Below the pieces are notes generated by a model, which was not told the DNA's origin, did no database searches, and saw only the letters and a program-made list of their open reading frames with translations. From contig NZ_CP031093.1 of assembly GCF_004851605.1 (NCBI RefSeq), forward strand, positions 2,480,001 to 2,544,000: a stretch of DNA of 64,000 nt. Direction: 5' to 3'. The position numbers and the translations under genes are program-made. The stretch comes from Hydrocarboniclastica marina (GTDB lineage Bacteria; Pseudomonadota; Gammaproteobacteria; Pseudomonadales; Oleiphilaceae). Below are positions 18,740 to 27,557 of the stretch, one piece after another (position 1 is the stretch's first letter; each line of letters begins with the position of its first letter).

Positions 18740-18994
18740 ATGGCTGGCCACAGCGAAAATCCAATGCAGACAACTAACGCAATGGCTCGCCTTGAGGCGC
18801 GATTGGCGGACATGGAGATGCGCATTACGTTTCAGGACGATCTGATGAACACGCTAAGCGACCAGATTGCCAATCAACAACAAACTATCCAGCGTCTGTT
18901 CGACCTGAATCGCATCCTCCGCGAACAGTTCGAAAATCTGCAGGATCCCCAGTCGCCGGATATGGCGATTGAGCCGCCGCCCCCGCATTACTGA
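18740..18994 (+). CDS. slyX: SlyX-family protein
   Basis: 84 aa coiled coil. The heptad region MARLEARLADMEMRITFQDD through QQQTIQRL is typical of SlyX, and the protein ends with the characteristic proline run PPPPHY. The biochemical function of SlyX is unknown. It stands alone; a 149-bp gap separates it from the convergent ClpV-like gene. Confidence 0.88.
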   Translation: MAGHSENPMQTTNAMARLEARLADMEMRITFQDDLMNTLSDQIANQQQTIQRLFDLNRILREQFENLQDPQSPDMAIEPPPPHY

Positions 18995-19143
18995 ATGGCA
19001 GACCACAGCTTCAGATAGCGTCAGAACCCAGCGCTCAGGCACTCGCACAGCAGCCAACTTCATCAGCATTAGTCGATGCCAATCGGTCTTTGCTGATTGC
19101 GATGTGTTGCAAAACGTGTCTGCAACACCCTGGCGATGGTTGA

Positions 19144-20700
19144 CTACACGGGGGTTGCGATGTCTCGGTGTTCACTCAGCGAAACTACAGGGGCCAGCGC
19201 GTTGAGGTCGGGTAGCGTCTCACGGATACGCTCGCCAGGCCCGGTCAATGGTACATCTGCCTGTCTTAACGCCTGGCGAACCACGTCTTCGGCCATTAAA
19301 ACGTTCGAGATGGGCGCGGCATGTTCGTGCCAGAAGACTTCCTCAGCGGCAAGCTCAAGACATACCGACTCAAAGGCTTCCTGCACGTCCTGAACCCGTT
19401 CATTTCTCGCTTCGGCGGTTATGCTTCGGCGTTGAAGGTCTTCCTGCCTGCTGCGTAGTTCTGCCAGCCGCGACGACCCATTGGCCTGAAGAGTGACCTT
19501 TGTGCTCATGGCGTCTTCCAGAAGCGATACCGCAGTCTCGGGGTCAGACTCGCCAGACACGCACGCAGGATCCTGTGTTGAACGCGCGAGATAAGCCGCA
19601 GTCCGCAGCGCGGCATCCGCGATTTCCAGTTGCCATCGCCGCTCCATCCCTGGCTGGCAAAAACGCAGATAACGCAGGCACTCCTCGACCGGGAGCATTG
19701 GCACGGCGTACGTTCTGAGTTCCTGGCCCAAACTGTCTTCGAGCCAGGCGGAAGGCGACTGCACATGCTTGAGCGGCGGGCTGGTGAGGACGATGAGAGG
19801 ACGGGCGACGGCAAAAAGGTGGCGCCACTTCAGTACGCCCAACCGCTGAATGAAGAGCATCAGAACGGTCGGGGAGCACTCCTGGAACAGAAACACAGTT
19901 GGACCAGGTTTTTGACAACATGACCGCAGCGATTCAAAAAGTGCGTCCAGAGCCCCGTCAGACTCACCGGCTCCTTCCCAGTCCACTTTGAACCAGGCGC
20001 GGCGGATGGCCGCCCCCGCACGCGACTCTGTGTCGTGGACCGCCTGGGCCATACGCCTAACCTGGCCCAGCAGCCCCTCAACACGGCTACTGGAGGACGT
20101 CTGCAGCCAGATCAACCCGCCGGCGGGTTCCATCAGTCGAGTGACCAGATGCATCGCCAGCTCATGGGTCGACGCCGAGAGTGGAAAACCCGAAACGGAC
20201 GCTTTATTCAGACTTTGAAGCCAGCTTCGCTCACTCGCGGGCGGCGTAGCCATGCCGCTTGGCCCAGGCCTACCTGGCAAGACTGCTACCGAATCAGCCC
20301 AGGCGAGCCGTGGCACCTGCTCCAGGACTGCGACATAAGCCTTGTCCTGGAAACGCTCAGCAGAATAGACGAGCGCGGAGAATAGCTGATGAGTACTGAG
20401 CCAGGGATCGTCATAGCGCTCGCGGGCGGAGGCGAACCAGTCGACCAGAGCGTTGGAAAGACCGGGCTCGACAGTGGCAGGGGCCGTGAAAGGCTGCTCC
20501 GACTGAACAGTACGCACGAGTTCATCAATATCGACGCCCCACCGCCCGAGAAATGGCACGAGGTCTTCGTCAACATCAAGTACTGCTAAAAGAAAATCTT
20601 CGGGGGTAACGGTGTCGCCCCCGCGGTGGGAAACGGTCTGGTGAGCACGCGTCAGTGCTATCTGGCAGACCGGCGCCAGGCAGCTTTGCCATTGATCCAT
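19144..20700 (-). CDS. ClpV/ClpB-like protein with degenerate AAA domain (pseudo-ATPase)
   Basis: 518 aa, about half a full ClpB/ClpV. Residues 1-120 form a double Clp N-domain (ALTRAHQTVSHRGGDTVTPEDFLLAVL, then a second repeat). The rest follows the D1 AAA layout, but the Walker A position reads LQTSSSSRVEG and the Walker B position FLFQECSPTV, so neither nucleotide motif is present. The C-terminal helical part (LLEDAMSTKVTLQ onward) resembles the D1 small domain and middle-domain start. There is no D2. The frame is intact with a GGAGG site, so it looks maintained and not decayed. Probably an adaptor or regulatory paralogue; no T6SS genes are visible here. Confidence 0.65.
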   Translation of the reverse strand: MDQWQSCLAPVCQIALTRAHQTVSHRGGDTVTPEDFLLAVLDVDEDLVPFLGRWGVDIDELVRTVQSEQPFTAPATVEPGLSNALVDWFASARERYDDPWLSTHQLFSALVYSAERFQDKAYVAVLEQVPRLAWADSVAVLPGRPGPSGMATPPASERSWLQSLNKASVSGFPLSASTHELAMHLVTRLMEPAGGLIWLQTSSSSRVEGLLGQVRRMAQAVHDTESRAGAAIRRAWFKVDWEGAGESDGALDALFESLRSCCQKPGPTVFLFQECSPTVLMLFIQRLGVLKWRHLFAVARPLIVLTSPPLKHVQSPSAWLEDSLGQELRTYAVPMLPVEECLRYLRFCQPGMERRWQLEIADAALRTAAYLARSTQDPACVSGESDPETAVSLLEDAMSTKVTLQANGSSRLAELRSRQEDLQRRSITAEARNERVQDVQEAFESVCLELAAEEVFWHEHAAPISNVLMAEDVVRQALRQADVPLTGPGERIRETLPDLNALAPVVSLSEHRDIATPV

Positions 20701-20943
20701 ATAACCTCCATGTCAGTCCGCCCCCTTCCCTGGAGTGCATTTTGCAGTGCGATGCGTCTCTGGGCTGTTCCCCTTTGCTTGATGAGGATCAGATAACCCG
20801 CTTTCATTCGCGACCTTGAGCAAGACGCACTCAAATACGGGGGGAACTGTCGTCGTTGTTAGCAGCGACCTTCCTGGCGCTGCCCGCTTTGGCCCACGGC
20901 ATTACGCCTGACCGAAATTATCTGTACCTGTCCCTACCGCGGG

Positions 20944-21001
20944 ACATCCGGTTACAGGCGTTAGTAAACCCGGTTATAGGCAGACTAAACCCGATTATAG
21001 G
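20944..21001. repeat. Short tandem repeats duplicating the 3' end of manC
   Basis: The last codons and stop of manC (16 bp, 20986-21001) are repeated with one mismatch at 20965-20980, and a third, weaker copy lies near 20944-20958. The period is about 21 bp. The rest of the 284-bp gap to the ClpV-like gene shows nothing clear. Confidence 0.7.
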
Positions 21002-22394
21002 TGTCCTCAAACCGTACGATATCGTCCTCACCGAGATAACTGCCTGTTTGTACTTCTATCAACTGCAGGGGAATCACACCAGGGTTTTCCAATCGATGTG
21101 TAACACCCAGGGGTATGTAGGTCGACTGATCCTCCGTCAACATCAAGGTCTCTTCCCCTCGCGTTACCACTGCCGTGCCGCTGACCACAACCCAATGCTC
21201 GGAGCGGTGATGGTGTTTCTGCAGGGACAGCTTGCAGCCCGGATTAACGGTAATACGCTTGACCTGGAAGCGAGCGTCCATGGCCACGCCTTCGTACGTG
21301 CCCCAGGGGCGGTGTACCTTTTTGTGAAAGCGGTGTTCAAGGCGGTTCTGCGCCTTGACCTTGGCAACCAGCTTCTTGACGTCCTGTACCCGGTTCTTGT
21401 CAGCAACCAGTACTACATCGTCAGTCTCAACAATAACGTGATCAGTTATGCCTATGGCTGCAATCAGACGGCCTTCGGAGTGAATGTAGGAATCGTGCAC
21501 ATCCTCGACAATAACGTCGCCTTTACAGACGTTTCCATCCGAGTCACGTTCGTGAATCTCCCACAATGCCGACCAGGAGCCCACATCACTCCACCCCGCG
21601 TCGAGCGGCACAACCACTGCGTCGCTGGTCTTTTCCATCACGGCGTAGTCGATCGAGTCCTCAGGGCAGGCCGCGAACGCATCTTTGTCGACCCGGATAA
21701 AGTCGAGATCCTTTGCCTGGCTGTTCCAGGCTTTCTCACAGGCGTCCAGAATGTCCGGCCGGTGCTGCTTCAGTTCAGCAAGGTAGCGGTCGGCCCGGAA
21801 CATGAACATGCCGCTGTTCCAGAAGTAGTTGCCGGCATCCAGGTAGGCTTTTGCGGTGGCCTCGTCGGGCTTTTCAACAAACTCGCCAACGGGCGAGAAC
21901 TCTGATACCGCCCCTTCGTTGGCCCGTATATAGCCGTAGCCGGTGTGCGGATGCGTCGGTACGACGCCGAAAGTAACCAGGTGCCCTTCGTTCGCCGCCC
22001 GTTCGCCAATCTGGACCGCGCGTGCAAAGGCATCAATATCCGCAAGGGCGTGGTCCGACGGCATCACAAGCAATACGGCGTCTTTATCTTCAGCCCGGGC
22101 ATGTAGCGCCGCCAGCGCGATCGCCGGCGCGGTATTCCTGCCGATTGGCTCAAGGATAATGTCCCGCTCGTTCTCACCACACTGCTGCTGTAGATGGGCC
22201 GCAACCACAAACCGGTGTTCCTCGTTGGTAATAGCAACGGTACGCGAACAACTGGCGATGTTACGGGCGCGTTTGATTGTCTCCGCGAGCATCGTTTCTT
22301 CGGATACGAGGGGCAGAAACTGTTTGGGATAGGCTTCACGGGAGAGCGGCCAGAGTCTGGTGCCTGAGCCACCAGAGAGAATTACTGCATGCAT
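20985..22394 (-). CDS. manC: Mannose-1-phosphate guanylyltransferase / mannose-6-phosphate isomerase
   Basis: 469 aa bifunctional enzyme for GDP-mannose, a precursor of surface polysaccharides. The N-terminal nucleotidyltransferase starts MHAVILSGGSGTRLWPLSRE, with FVEKPD near residue 170. The C-terminal type II PMI cupin begins at RPWGTYEGV and contains the QKHHHRSEHW metal site. It is separate from the main O-antigen locus, so GDP-mannose may feed that locus or another polymer. Confidence 0.93.
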   Translation of the reverse strand: MHAVILSGGSGTRLWPLSREAYPKQFLPLVSEETMLAETIKRARNIASCSRTVAITNEEHRFVVAAHLQQQCGENERDIILEPIGRNTAPAIALAALHARAEDKDAVLLVMPSDHALADIDAFARAVQIGERAANEGHLVTFGVVPTHPHTGYGYIRANEGAVSEFSPVGEFVEKPDEATAKAYLDAGNYFWNSGMFMFRADRYLAELKQHRPDILDACEKAWNSQAKDLDFIRVDKDAFAACPEDSIDYAVMEKTSDAVVVPLDAGWSDVGSWSALWEIHERDSDGNVCKGDVIVEDVHDSYIHSEGRLIAAIGITDHVIVETDDVVLVADKNRVQDVKKLVAKVKAQNRLEHRFHKKVHRPWGTYEGVAMDARFQVKRITVNPGCKLSLQKHHHRSEHWVVVSGTAVVTRGEETLMLTEDQSTYIPLGVTHRLENPGVIPLQLIEVQTGSYLGEDDIVRFEDTYNRV

Positions 22395-22799
22395 GGAGCC
22401 ATCCTTTGTTTACTTAGCTGCGCCAATGATACCGATGCTTGTCAGCAGGCACCAGTACAGCTGAGTGCTTCAATGCGACCTCCGGCAACGCGCCTGTATC
22501 GTTGCGGCTGATCGTGGGCCGCATTGCCAGCCGTGTCACGCCGCGATTGGGGCATAGTTGCGAGTTCATTGCGGCCGCAGCGGGCATCGACATCATCAAA
22601 CCTGGCCAATATTTAACCATCGTCAGAAAAAATCTCTACGATGAAAAGCCAATTGAAAAAATGCAGCGGTGTGTTAGATTCGGAAACCATAGTTCGACGT
22701 GCAAGCCGGTATACCGCTCTGCAGAACTAAGGTGATAATATTCGCCTGTAGGTGAAATTGTCTTCCTACCAATAAATACAATCGCCAAGGGGAAGTAGC
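22395..22799. other. 405-bp intergenic region between divergent manC and dctP
   Basis: No gene is supported here. The dctP side is AT-rich and should hold the TRAP operon promoter; I cannot assign a regulator site. An AGGGGAAG ribosome-binding site precedes dctP. Confidence 0.5.
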
Positions 22800-23843
22800 A
22801 TGAAATCATTCGCGACCATTCGGAGCCATCTGCGCTCAGCCGCTGCTATCGGGCTGGTGGCCACGCTGGCTCTACCCGGGTTTGCCGCTGCCGAGGAGAA
22901 AAGCACCACCTGGCGGGTCCAGTCCCACTGGCCAAGCGCCAGCAGTTCCTACGAGGACAGCCTTGTACGCCTGAAGAACCAGATTGAAGAACGCACCGAA
23001 GGCCGGGTAAAGCTTAACCTGCACGAAGCCGGCGCCCTGTTCAAGGCACAGGAAACATTCAACGCGGTCAGCCGCGGAATCGTTGAAATGGGCACGATCT
23101 CTCCCGCTTATGCCCAGGACAAAATAAGCCTCGCAGGTATCGCCTCTGGCCTGCCGTTCGCCTTTCGCAATGTCTGGGAAGCCGCCTATTTCCACAAGGG
23201 CCTGGGCTTTGAGGATATGCTGCGAGAAGAAGCTGCCAAGCACAATGTGTACTGGTCTACCGACAAGGTCTATCCGACTGAAATGGTCGTTAAAAACCCG
23301 ATCAACAGCTGGGAAGACTTCACGAGCCTGAAGATTCGTTCGTCAGGTGCCCTGCAGAAGTTTCTTGATGATGCGGGTGCGTCTACCTCTTATCTGCCAG
23401 GCAGCGAGCTCTACCCGGCCCTTGATAGCGGCGTTGTCGATGGCGCGCACTGGGGCGCGGCTCAAGGTGCGGCAAGCATGAGCCTGTATGAGGTCGCCAA
23501 ATATCACGTCCAGCCAGCGCTGAATATCGCCGGTACCGACGTCATCATCGTCAGCCAGAAAGCACTGGACAAGTTGTCCGATAAGGACCAGGAAACAATC
23601 AAGCAGATTCTGGACGAGCAGTTCTGGTTCCGTACCAATGAGTATCAATACAAGGAGCGCGTCGCCCTCTCAAAAGCCATGGAAGAGAATGGTGTTGAGA
23701 TCAATACGCTGCCCGAGGACGTACAGCAGCGTTTGACCAAAGCCGCCCAGGCGTCCTGGGATGAAGCGGGCGAGCGCAGCGAAAACGCAGCAGAAGCGCT
23801 CGAAAAAATGAAGAGCTTCTTGCGCGAACTCGGCTACCTCTGA
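22800..23843 (+). CDS. dctP: TRAP transporter substrate-binding protein (DctP family)
   Basis: 347 aa. A signal peptide of about 31 residues (cleavage after AAA) is followed by a DctP domain with TWRVQSHWPSASSSYED, LNLHEAGALFKAQETFNAV, the ligand-anchor region LKIRSSGALQKFLDDAGAS and GVVDGAHWG. It captures a carboxylate-type ligand in the periplasm for the DctQM permease encoded next. The downstream acyl-CoA ligase suggests the ligand is an organic or aromatic acid activated to its CoA ester. Confidence 0.92.
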   Translation: MKSFATIRSHLRSAAAIGLVATLALPGFAAAEEKSTTWRVQSHWPSASSSYEDSLVRLKNQIEERTEGRVKLNLHEAGALFKAQETFNAVSRGIVEMGTISPAYAQDKISLAGIASGLPFAFRNVWEAAYFHKGLGFEDMLREEAAKHNVYWSTDKVYPTEMVVKNPINSWEDFTSLKIRSSGALQKFLDDAGASTSYLPGSELYPALDSGVVDGAHWGAAQGAASMSLYEVAKYHVQPALNIAGTDVIIVSQKALDKLSDKDQETIKQILDEQFWFRTNEYQYKERVALSKAMEENGVEINTLPEDVQQRLTKAAQASWDEAGERSENAAEALEKMKSFLRELGYL

Positions 23844-24010
23844 GCCGTTTGCGCTGCGGCTCTGCTTTGTTAGGGGGCGCCTTAAAGGCTTAAGCAGTAG
23901 TTGATACGCTAATAGCGGGCTCGGGCACGAGCTGAGAGGAAAGCAGAATGGCTTTCCAGTCAGTCCGGGTTCGGGCCCGGTTTCTTTCTATTGACGCCCT
24001 GGAGAAAAAC

Positions 24011-24568
24011 ATGCGCCCAATCCATGCGTTTATGAATGGGGTCAGCCGACTGAACGATTTTATCGGCCGTTGGGTGGCAATACTGGTCTTTGCAATGTTT
24101 GTACTGCTGCTTCTGGAAGTCTTCATGCGTTACGTGATGGCGTCCCCTACGGCCTGGACAAACGAACTGACACAACTGCTGTTCGGCGTCTACGCCGTTA
24201 TGGCCGGGGGCTACGTCATGGTCCATCGCGGCCACGTTAACGTCGACCTCCTCTACAGTCATCTTTCACGACGTGCCCAGGCTGGCGTGGATATCTTTAC
24301 CTCGATCATCTTCTTCATTTTCATGGGAGCCGTGCTTTATTTCGGTACTGACATGGCCCTTGAGTCCATTCGCGGGCTGGAGACGTCGTACTCCGCCTGG
24401 AACCCGCCGATCTGGCCGGCAAAAACAGCGATACCGGTAGCGGCGCTTTTACTGCTGCTACAGGGCGTCGTCAAACTGCTTGAGGATATTATGATCGCGC
24501 TTAACCTCGAGCCGCCTGTCCGTCATACCGACGTGAAGAGCCACGACAATAACCCGGAGGCGTTGTAA
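24011..24568 (+). CDS. dctQ: TRAP transporter small permease (DctQ family)
   Basis: About 185 aa with four membrane segments, the small integral subunit of a TRAP transporter. The first helix contains LLLEVFMRYV and is followed by PTAWTNELTQLLF, typical of DctQ. I chose the ATG at 24011 with a GGAG site; an in-frame ATG at 23948, also with a GAGAGG site, would add 21 residues. It overlaps dctM by one base. Confidence 0.88.
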   Translation: MRPIHAFMNGVSRLNDFIGRWVAILVFAMFVLLLLEVFMRYVMASPTAWTNELTQLLFGVYAVMAGGYVMVHRGHVNVDLLYSHLSRRAQAGVDIFTSIIFFIFMGAVLYFGTDMALESIRGLETSYSAWNPPIWPAKTAIPVAALLLLLQGVVKLLEDIMIALNLEPPVRHTDVKSHDNNPEAL

Positions 24569-25878
24569 TGAGCATTGAGATTACAACCCTGCTCTTTTTC
24601 GCGGCGCTGCTGTTCTTCCTGGTGCTGGGCCTGCCGCTGACGTTCGTATTGGGTGGTGTATCCGTTATCTTCCTGTACTTCACCTGGGGCATTGACTCGT
24701 TTTATATGGTGACCTCGCAGATGTGGGGCACCATGGAGAGTTTCACCCTGGTGGCGATTCCGCTATTTGTTTTCATGGCGATGATTCTGGAGCGCACCGG
24801 CGTCGCCAAAGACCTGTACCGCATGATGCACCTTTGGTGTGGTGGCCTTCGCGGTGGCCTGGCCATCGGCACGCTGGGTATCTGCGCTATTTTTGGCGCC
24901 ATGGTCGGCATCAGCGGCGCTGCGGTGGTCGCCATGGGCACGATCGCCCTGCCCGCAATGCTGGAACGCGGCTACGACAAAAAGATGGTCCTCGGCTGCA
25001 TCAATACCGGTGGCGGCTGGGGCATTCTCATTCCGCCCAGCATCCTGATGATCCTCTACGCCATGATCACTGGTGTCTCAGTCGGCAAGATGTTTGCGGC
25101 CGGCGTGTTGCCGGGCATCTTGCTGATGGTCCTCACGGTTATCTACATCGTCGTGCGCTGCTACTTTCAGCCGCACCTGGCGCCCGCACTACCTGAAGAT
25201 GAGCGCGCGACCTGGCCCGAAAAGTTGCGGGCGTTGCGGGCGGTACTGCTGCCCATTGGCATTGTCGTGATGGTGCTGGGCTCCATTGTTGGCGGTATCA
25301 CCACGCCAACCGAAGCCGCCGCGATGGGTGTCCTTGGCGCCCTGATTTCCGCTGCGGTCTACGGTAAGTTCAACTGGCCTTTGATGCATGAAGCCGCGCT
25401 ACGCACCTTCAAGCTCACCGGTATGATCATGTGGATCCTGTTCGCCGCCCACGCATTCAGCGCGGCCTACCAGGGCATGGGCGCCCAGGAACTCATCGAA
25501 GGCATGATGACCTCACTGCCGGGCGGTCCGTGGGGCATTATCATCACCATGATGCTCATCGTGTTTCTGTTGGCGATGGTGCTGGACCCGGTAGGCATAA
25601 TGCTGATCACACTACCGGTTTTCATGCCCATCGTTGCGTCTCTTGGATTTGACCCGATCTGGTTCGGCATTCTCTTTGTGATAAACATGGAAATCGGCTA
25701 CATGACGCCGCCGTTCGGCTTCAACCTGTTCTATCTCAAGGGCATTGTGCCGCCGTCCATCACCATGGGAGACATCTATAAGTCCGTCGTCCCGTTCGTG
25801 CTGGTGGAAATCGTCGGCCTGGCGCTGATCATGATCTTCCCGGAAATCGCGACGTACCTGCCTGACTTGCTGTTCTGA
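24568..25878 (+). CDS. dctM: TRAP transporter large permease (DctM family)
   Basis: 436 aa, about twelve membrane segments. Motifs typical of DctM are GLPLTFVLGG, FVFMAMILERTGVAKDL, GAMVGISGAAVVAMGTIALPAM and GGGWGILIPPSI. It uses a sodium or proton gradient to import the substrate delivered by DctP. Gene order P-Q-M is standard. Confidence 0.95.
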   Translation: MSIEITTLLFFAALLFFLVLGLPLTFVLGGVSVIFLYFTWGIDSFYMVTSQMWGTMESFTLVAIPLFVFMAMILERTGVAKDLYRMMHLWCGGLRGGLAIGTLGICAIFGAMVGISGAAVVAMGTIALPAMLERGYDKKMVLGCINTGGGWGILIPPSILMILYAMITGVSVGKMFAAGVLPGILLMVLTVIYIVVRCYFQPHLAPALPEDERATWPEKLRALRAVLLPIGIVVMVLGSIVGGITTPTEAAAMGVLGALISAAVYGKFNWPLMHEAALRTFKLTGMIMWILFAAHAFSAAYQGMGAQELIEGMMTSLPGGPWGIIITMMLIVFLLAMVLDPVGIMLITLPVFMPIVASLGFDPIWFGILFVINMEIGYMTPPFGFNLFYLKGIVPPSITMGDIYKSVVPFVLVEIVGLALIMIFPEIATYLPDLLF

Positions 25879-25929
25879 TCAGTAATGGCAGTGATCACAA
25901 CACTCTGGGAACAGTAAACAGGAGGTCTC

Positions 25930-27534
25930 ATGAAACCCAGTGCTTCAATAGCCGATACGGCGCTTCCGGTTTACGCCCCGGAGGTTGCCAACGAACAGTT
26001 CGAGCCGATCACCATCAGGATGCAAAGGATCGCGCAGGACCGCCCCGACCACATCGCGTTGATTGCGGGCGAAGGCGGCCAGACGCTGAGCTGGCGCGAG
26101 CTGATGAACGACGTCAACCGCCTCGCGAACCGGCTAGTTGCGGCCGGGATTACGCCCGGCGACAAAGTCGCAGGCCTGGCCGAGAACAGCATCGCCTACA
26201 TCACGCTCTACCTGGCGACTCTGGCAGCGGGCGGCTGTATGGTACCGCTGTCGGCCATGGCCAGCGGTGAGACGCTGCGATTAATGATCGACGACAGCGA
26301 CGCCAAGCTACTGTTCGTCTCGAACCGTAACCGGGCTCTGGCTGAGCCTATTCGCGACAACCTCAGCAACATTCCCCGGGAGAACCAGCTGGCCCTGGAC
26401 TTTGAAGCGGCCGAGTGGCAGAACATGGCCCATTGGATCGGACAAAACCCGGACGATTCAGCGCCATCCGTAGAGATTACTCCGGACCATCCGTTCAACA
26501 TCATCTACAGCTCCGGCACGACCGGCACGCCTAAAGGCATTCTCCACGACCACCGCATGCGCAGCCGGCAGATCAAGCGTATGGGCACTTACGGCCTGGA
26601 TGGCGACGCGATCAACCTGGTCTCAACGCCGCTCTACAGCAACACCACACTGGTGTCCGCGCTGCCAGTGCTGGCCCACGGCGGCACTTTAGTGCTCATG
26701 GCCAAGTTCAATGCCCATCGCTTCCTGGAGTTGGCTGAACAGTACAAAGTTACTCATGCCATGCTGGTGCCCGTGCAGTACCAGCGAATCCTTGCCGAGC
26801 CCGACTTTGACACATTCGACCTGTCCAGCTTCAAGCTCAAGCTATCCACCAGCGCACCGCTGCGCAGCGGCGTTATTGCCGAAGCCATGCGACGCTGGCC
26901 CGGCAATATCCGCGAGGTTTACGGGCTGACCGAAGGCGGGATATCAACAAGCCTCGACTGCGCTGCTTTCCCCGACAAATGGGACTCAGTGGGCTGCGCA
27001 ACTGAAGGGGCTGAAATTCTGACCATTGATGACGAAGGCAACCCCTTGCCCACCGGAGAAATCGGCGAAATCGTGGGCCGCGCAGGCGCCATGATGCGGG
27101 CCTACTACAAACGCGAACAGCAGACCGCCGACATACTCTGGACCAGCCCCGAGGGTAAAGTTTTCTATCGCAGCGGCGACATGGGCCGAATCGACGAGGA
27201 TGGGTTTCTCTACCTGCTGGATCGGCGCAAAGATATGATTATTTCGGGCGGTTTTAACATCTACGCCGAAGACCTGGAAAGGGTGCTGCTTCAACACGAG
27301 GATGTGAGTGATGTGGCAGTGATCGGTATCCCCAGCGACCATTGGGGCGAAACGCCGCTGGCGCTGGTTGTGCCGAAGACAGGCGCAGAGATTAACCCCG
27401 AGGCTTTGCGCGCCTGGGCCAACGAGAGACTCGACAAGGCGCAGCGGCTGGCTGCCGTTGAGTTTCGGAATGAATTACCCCGGAGCACCATCGGTAAGAT
27501 ACTGAAACGAGAGCTGAGAGAGCCGTACTGGTAG
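25930..27534 (+). CDS. Acyl-CoA synthetase / AMP-dependent ligase
   Basis: 534 aa ANL-superfamily enzyme. Visible motifs: P-loop-like IIYSSGTTGTPKG near residue 195, YGLTEGG, YRSGDMG, hinge LDRRKDMIISGGFNIY and the C-terminal catalytic lysine in STIGKILKREL. It activates a carboxylate with ATP to an acyl-CoA. It follows the TRAP genes by 51 bp with an AGGAGGT site, so import and activation are probably coupled; substrate not predictable. The TAG stop is the TAG of a REP element. Confidence 0.9.
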   Translation: MKPSASIADTALPVYAPEVANEQFEPITIRMQRIAQDRPDHIALIAGEGGQTLSWRELMNDVNRLANRLVAAGITPGDKVAGLAENSIAYITLYLATLAAGGCMVPLSAMASGETLRLMIDDSDAKLLFVSNRNRALAEPIRDNLSNIPRENQLALDFEAAEWQNMAHWIGQNPDDSAPSVEITPDHPFNIIYSSGTTGTPKGILHDHRMRSRQIKRMGTYGLDGDAINLVSTPLYSNTTLVSALPVLAHGGTLVLMAKFNAHRFLELAEQYKVTHAMLVPVQYQRILAEPDFDTFDLSSFKLKLSTSAPLRSGVIAEAMRRWPGNIREVYGLTEGGISTSLDCAAFPDKWDSVGCATEGAEILTIDDEGNPLPTGEIGEIVGRAGAMMRAYYKREQQTADILWTSPEGKVFYRSGDMGRIDEDGFLYLLDRRKDMIISGGFNIYAEDLERVLLQHEDVSDVAVIGIPSDHWGETPLALVVPKTGAEINPEALRAWANERLDKAQRLAAVEFRNELPRSTIGKILKRELREPYW

Positions 27535-27551
27535 GGTGGGCACTGCCCACC
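27532..27551. repeat. REP element overlapping the acyl-CoA ligase stop
   Basis: TAG followed by GGTGGGC-ACT-GCCCACC (27535-27551). It belongs to the GTAG-headed REP family seen elsewhere in the window, with a GTGGGC variant stem shared with the copy at 49684. It sits between convergent genes. Confidence 0.75.
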
Positions 27552-27557
27552 AAATAA

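Noticed and set aside
20856-21905. 349-codon plus-strand frame overlapping manC
   Set aside because: Antisense to manC; no recognisable motif.
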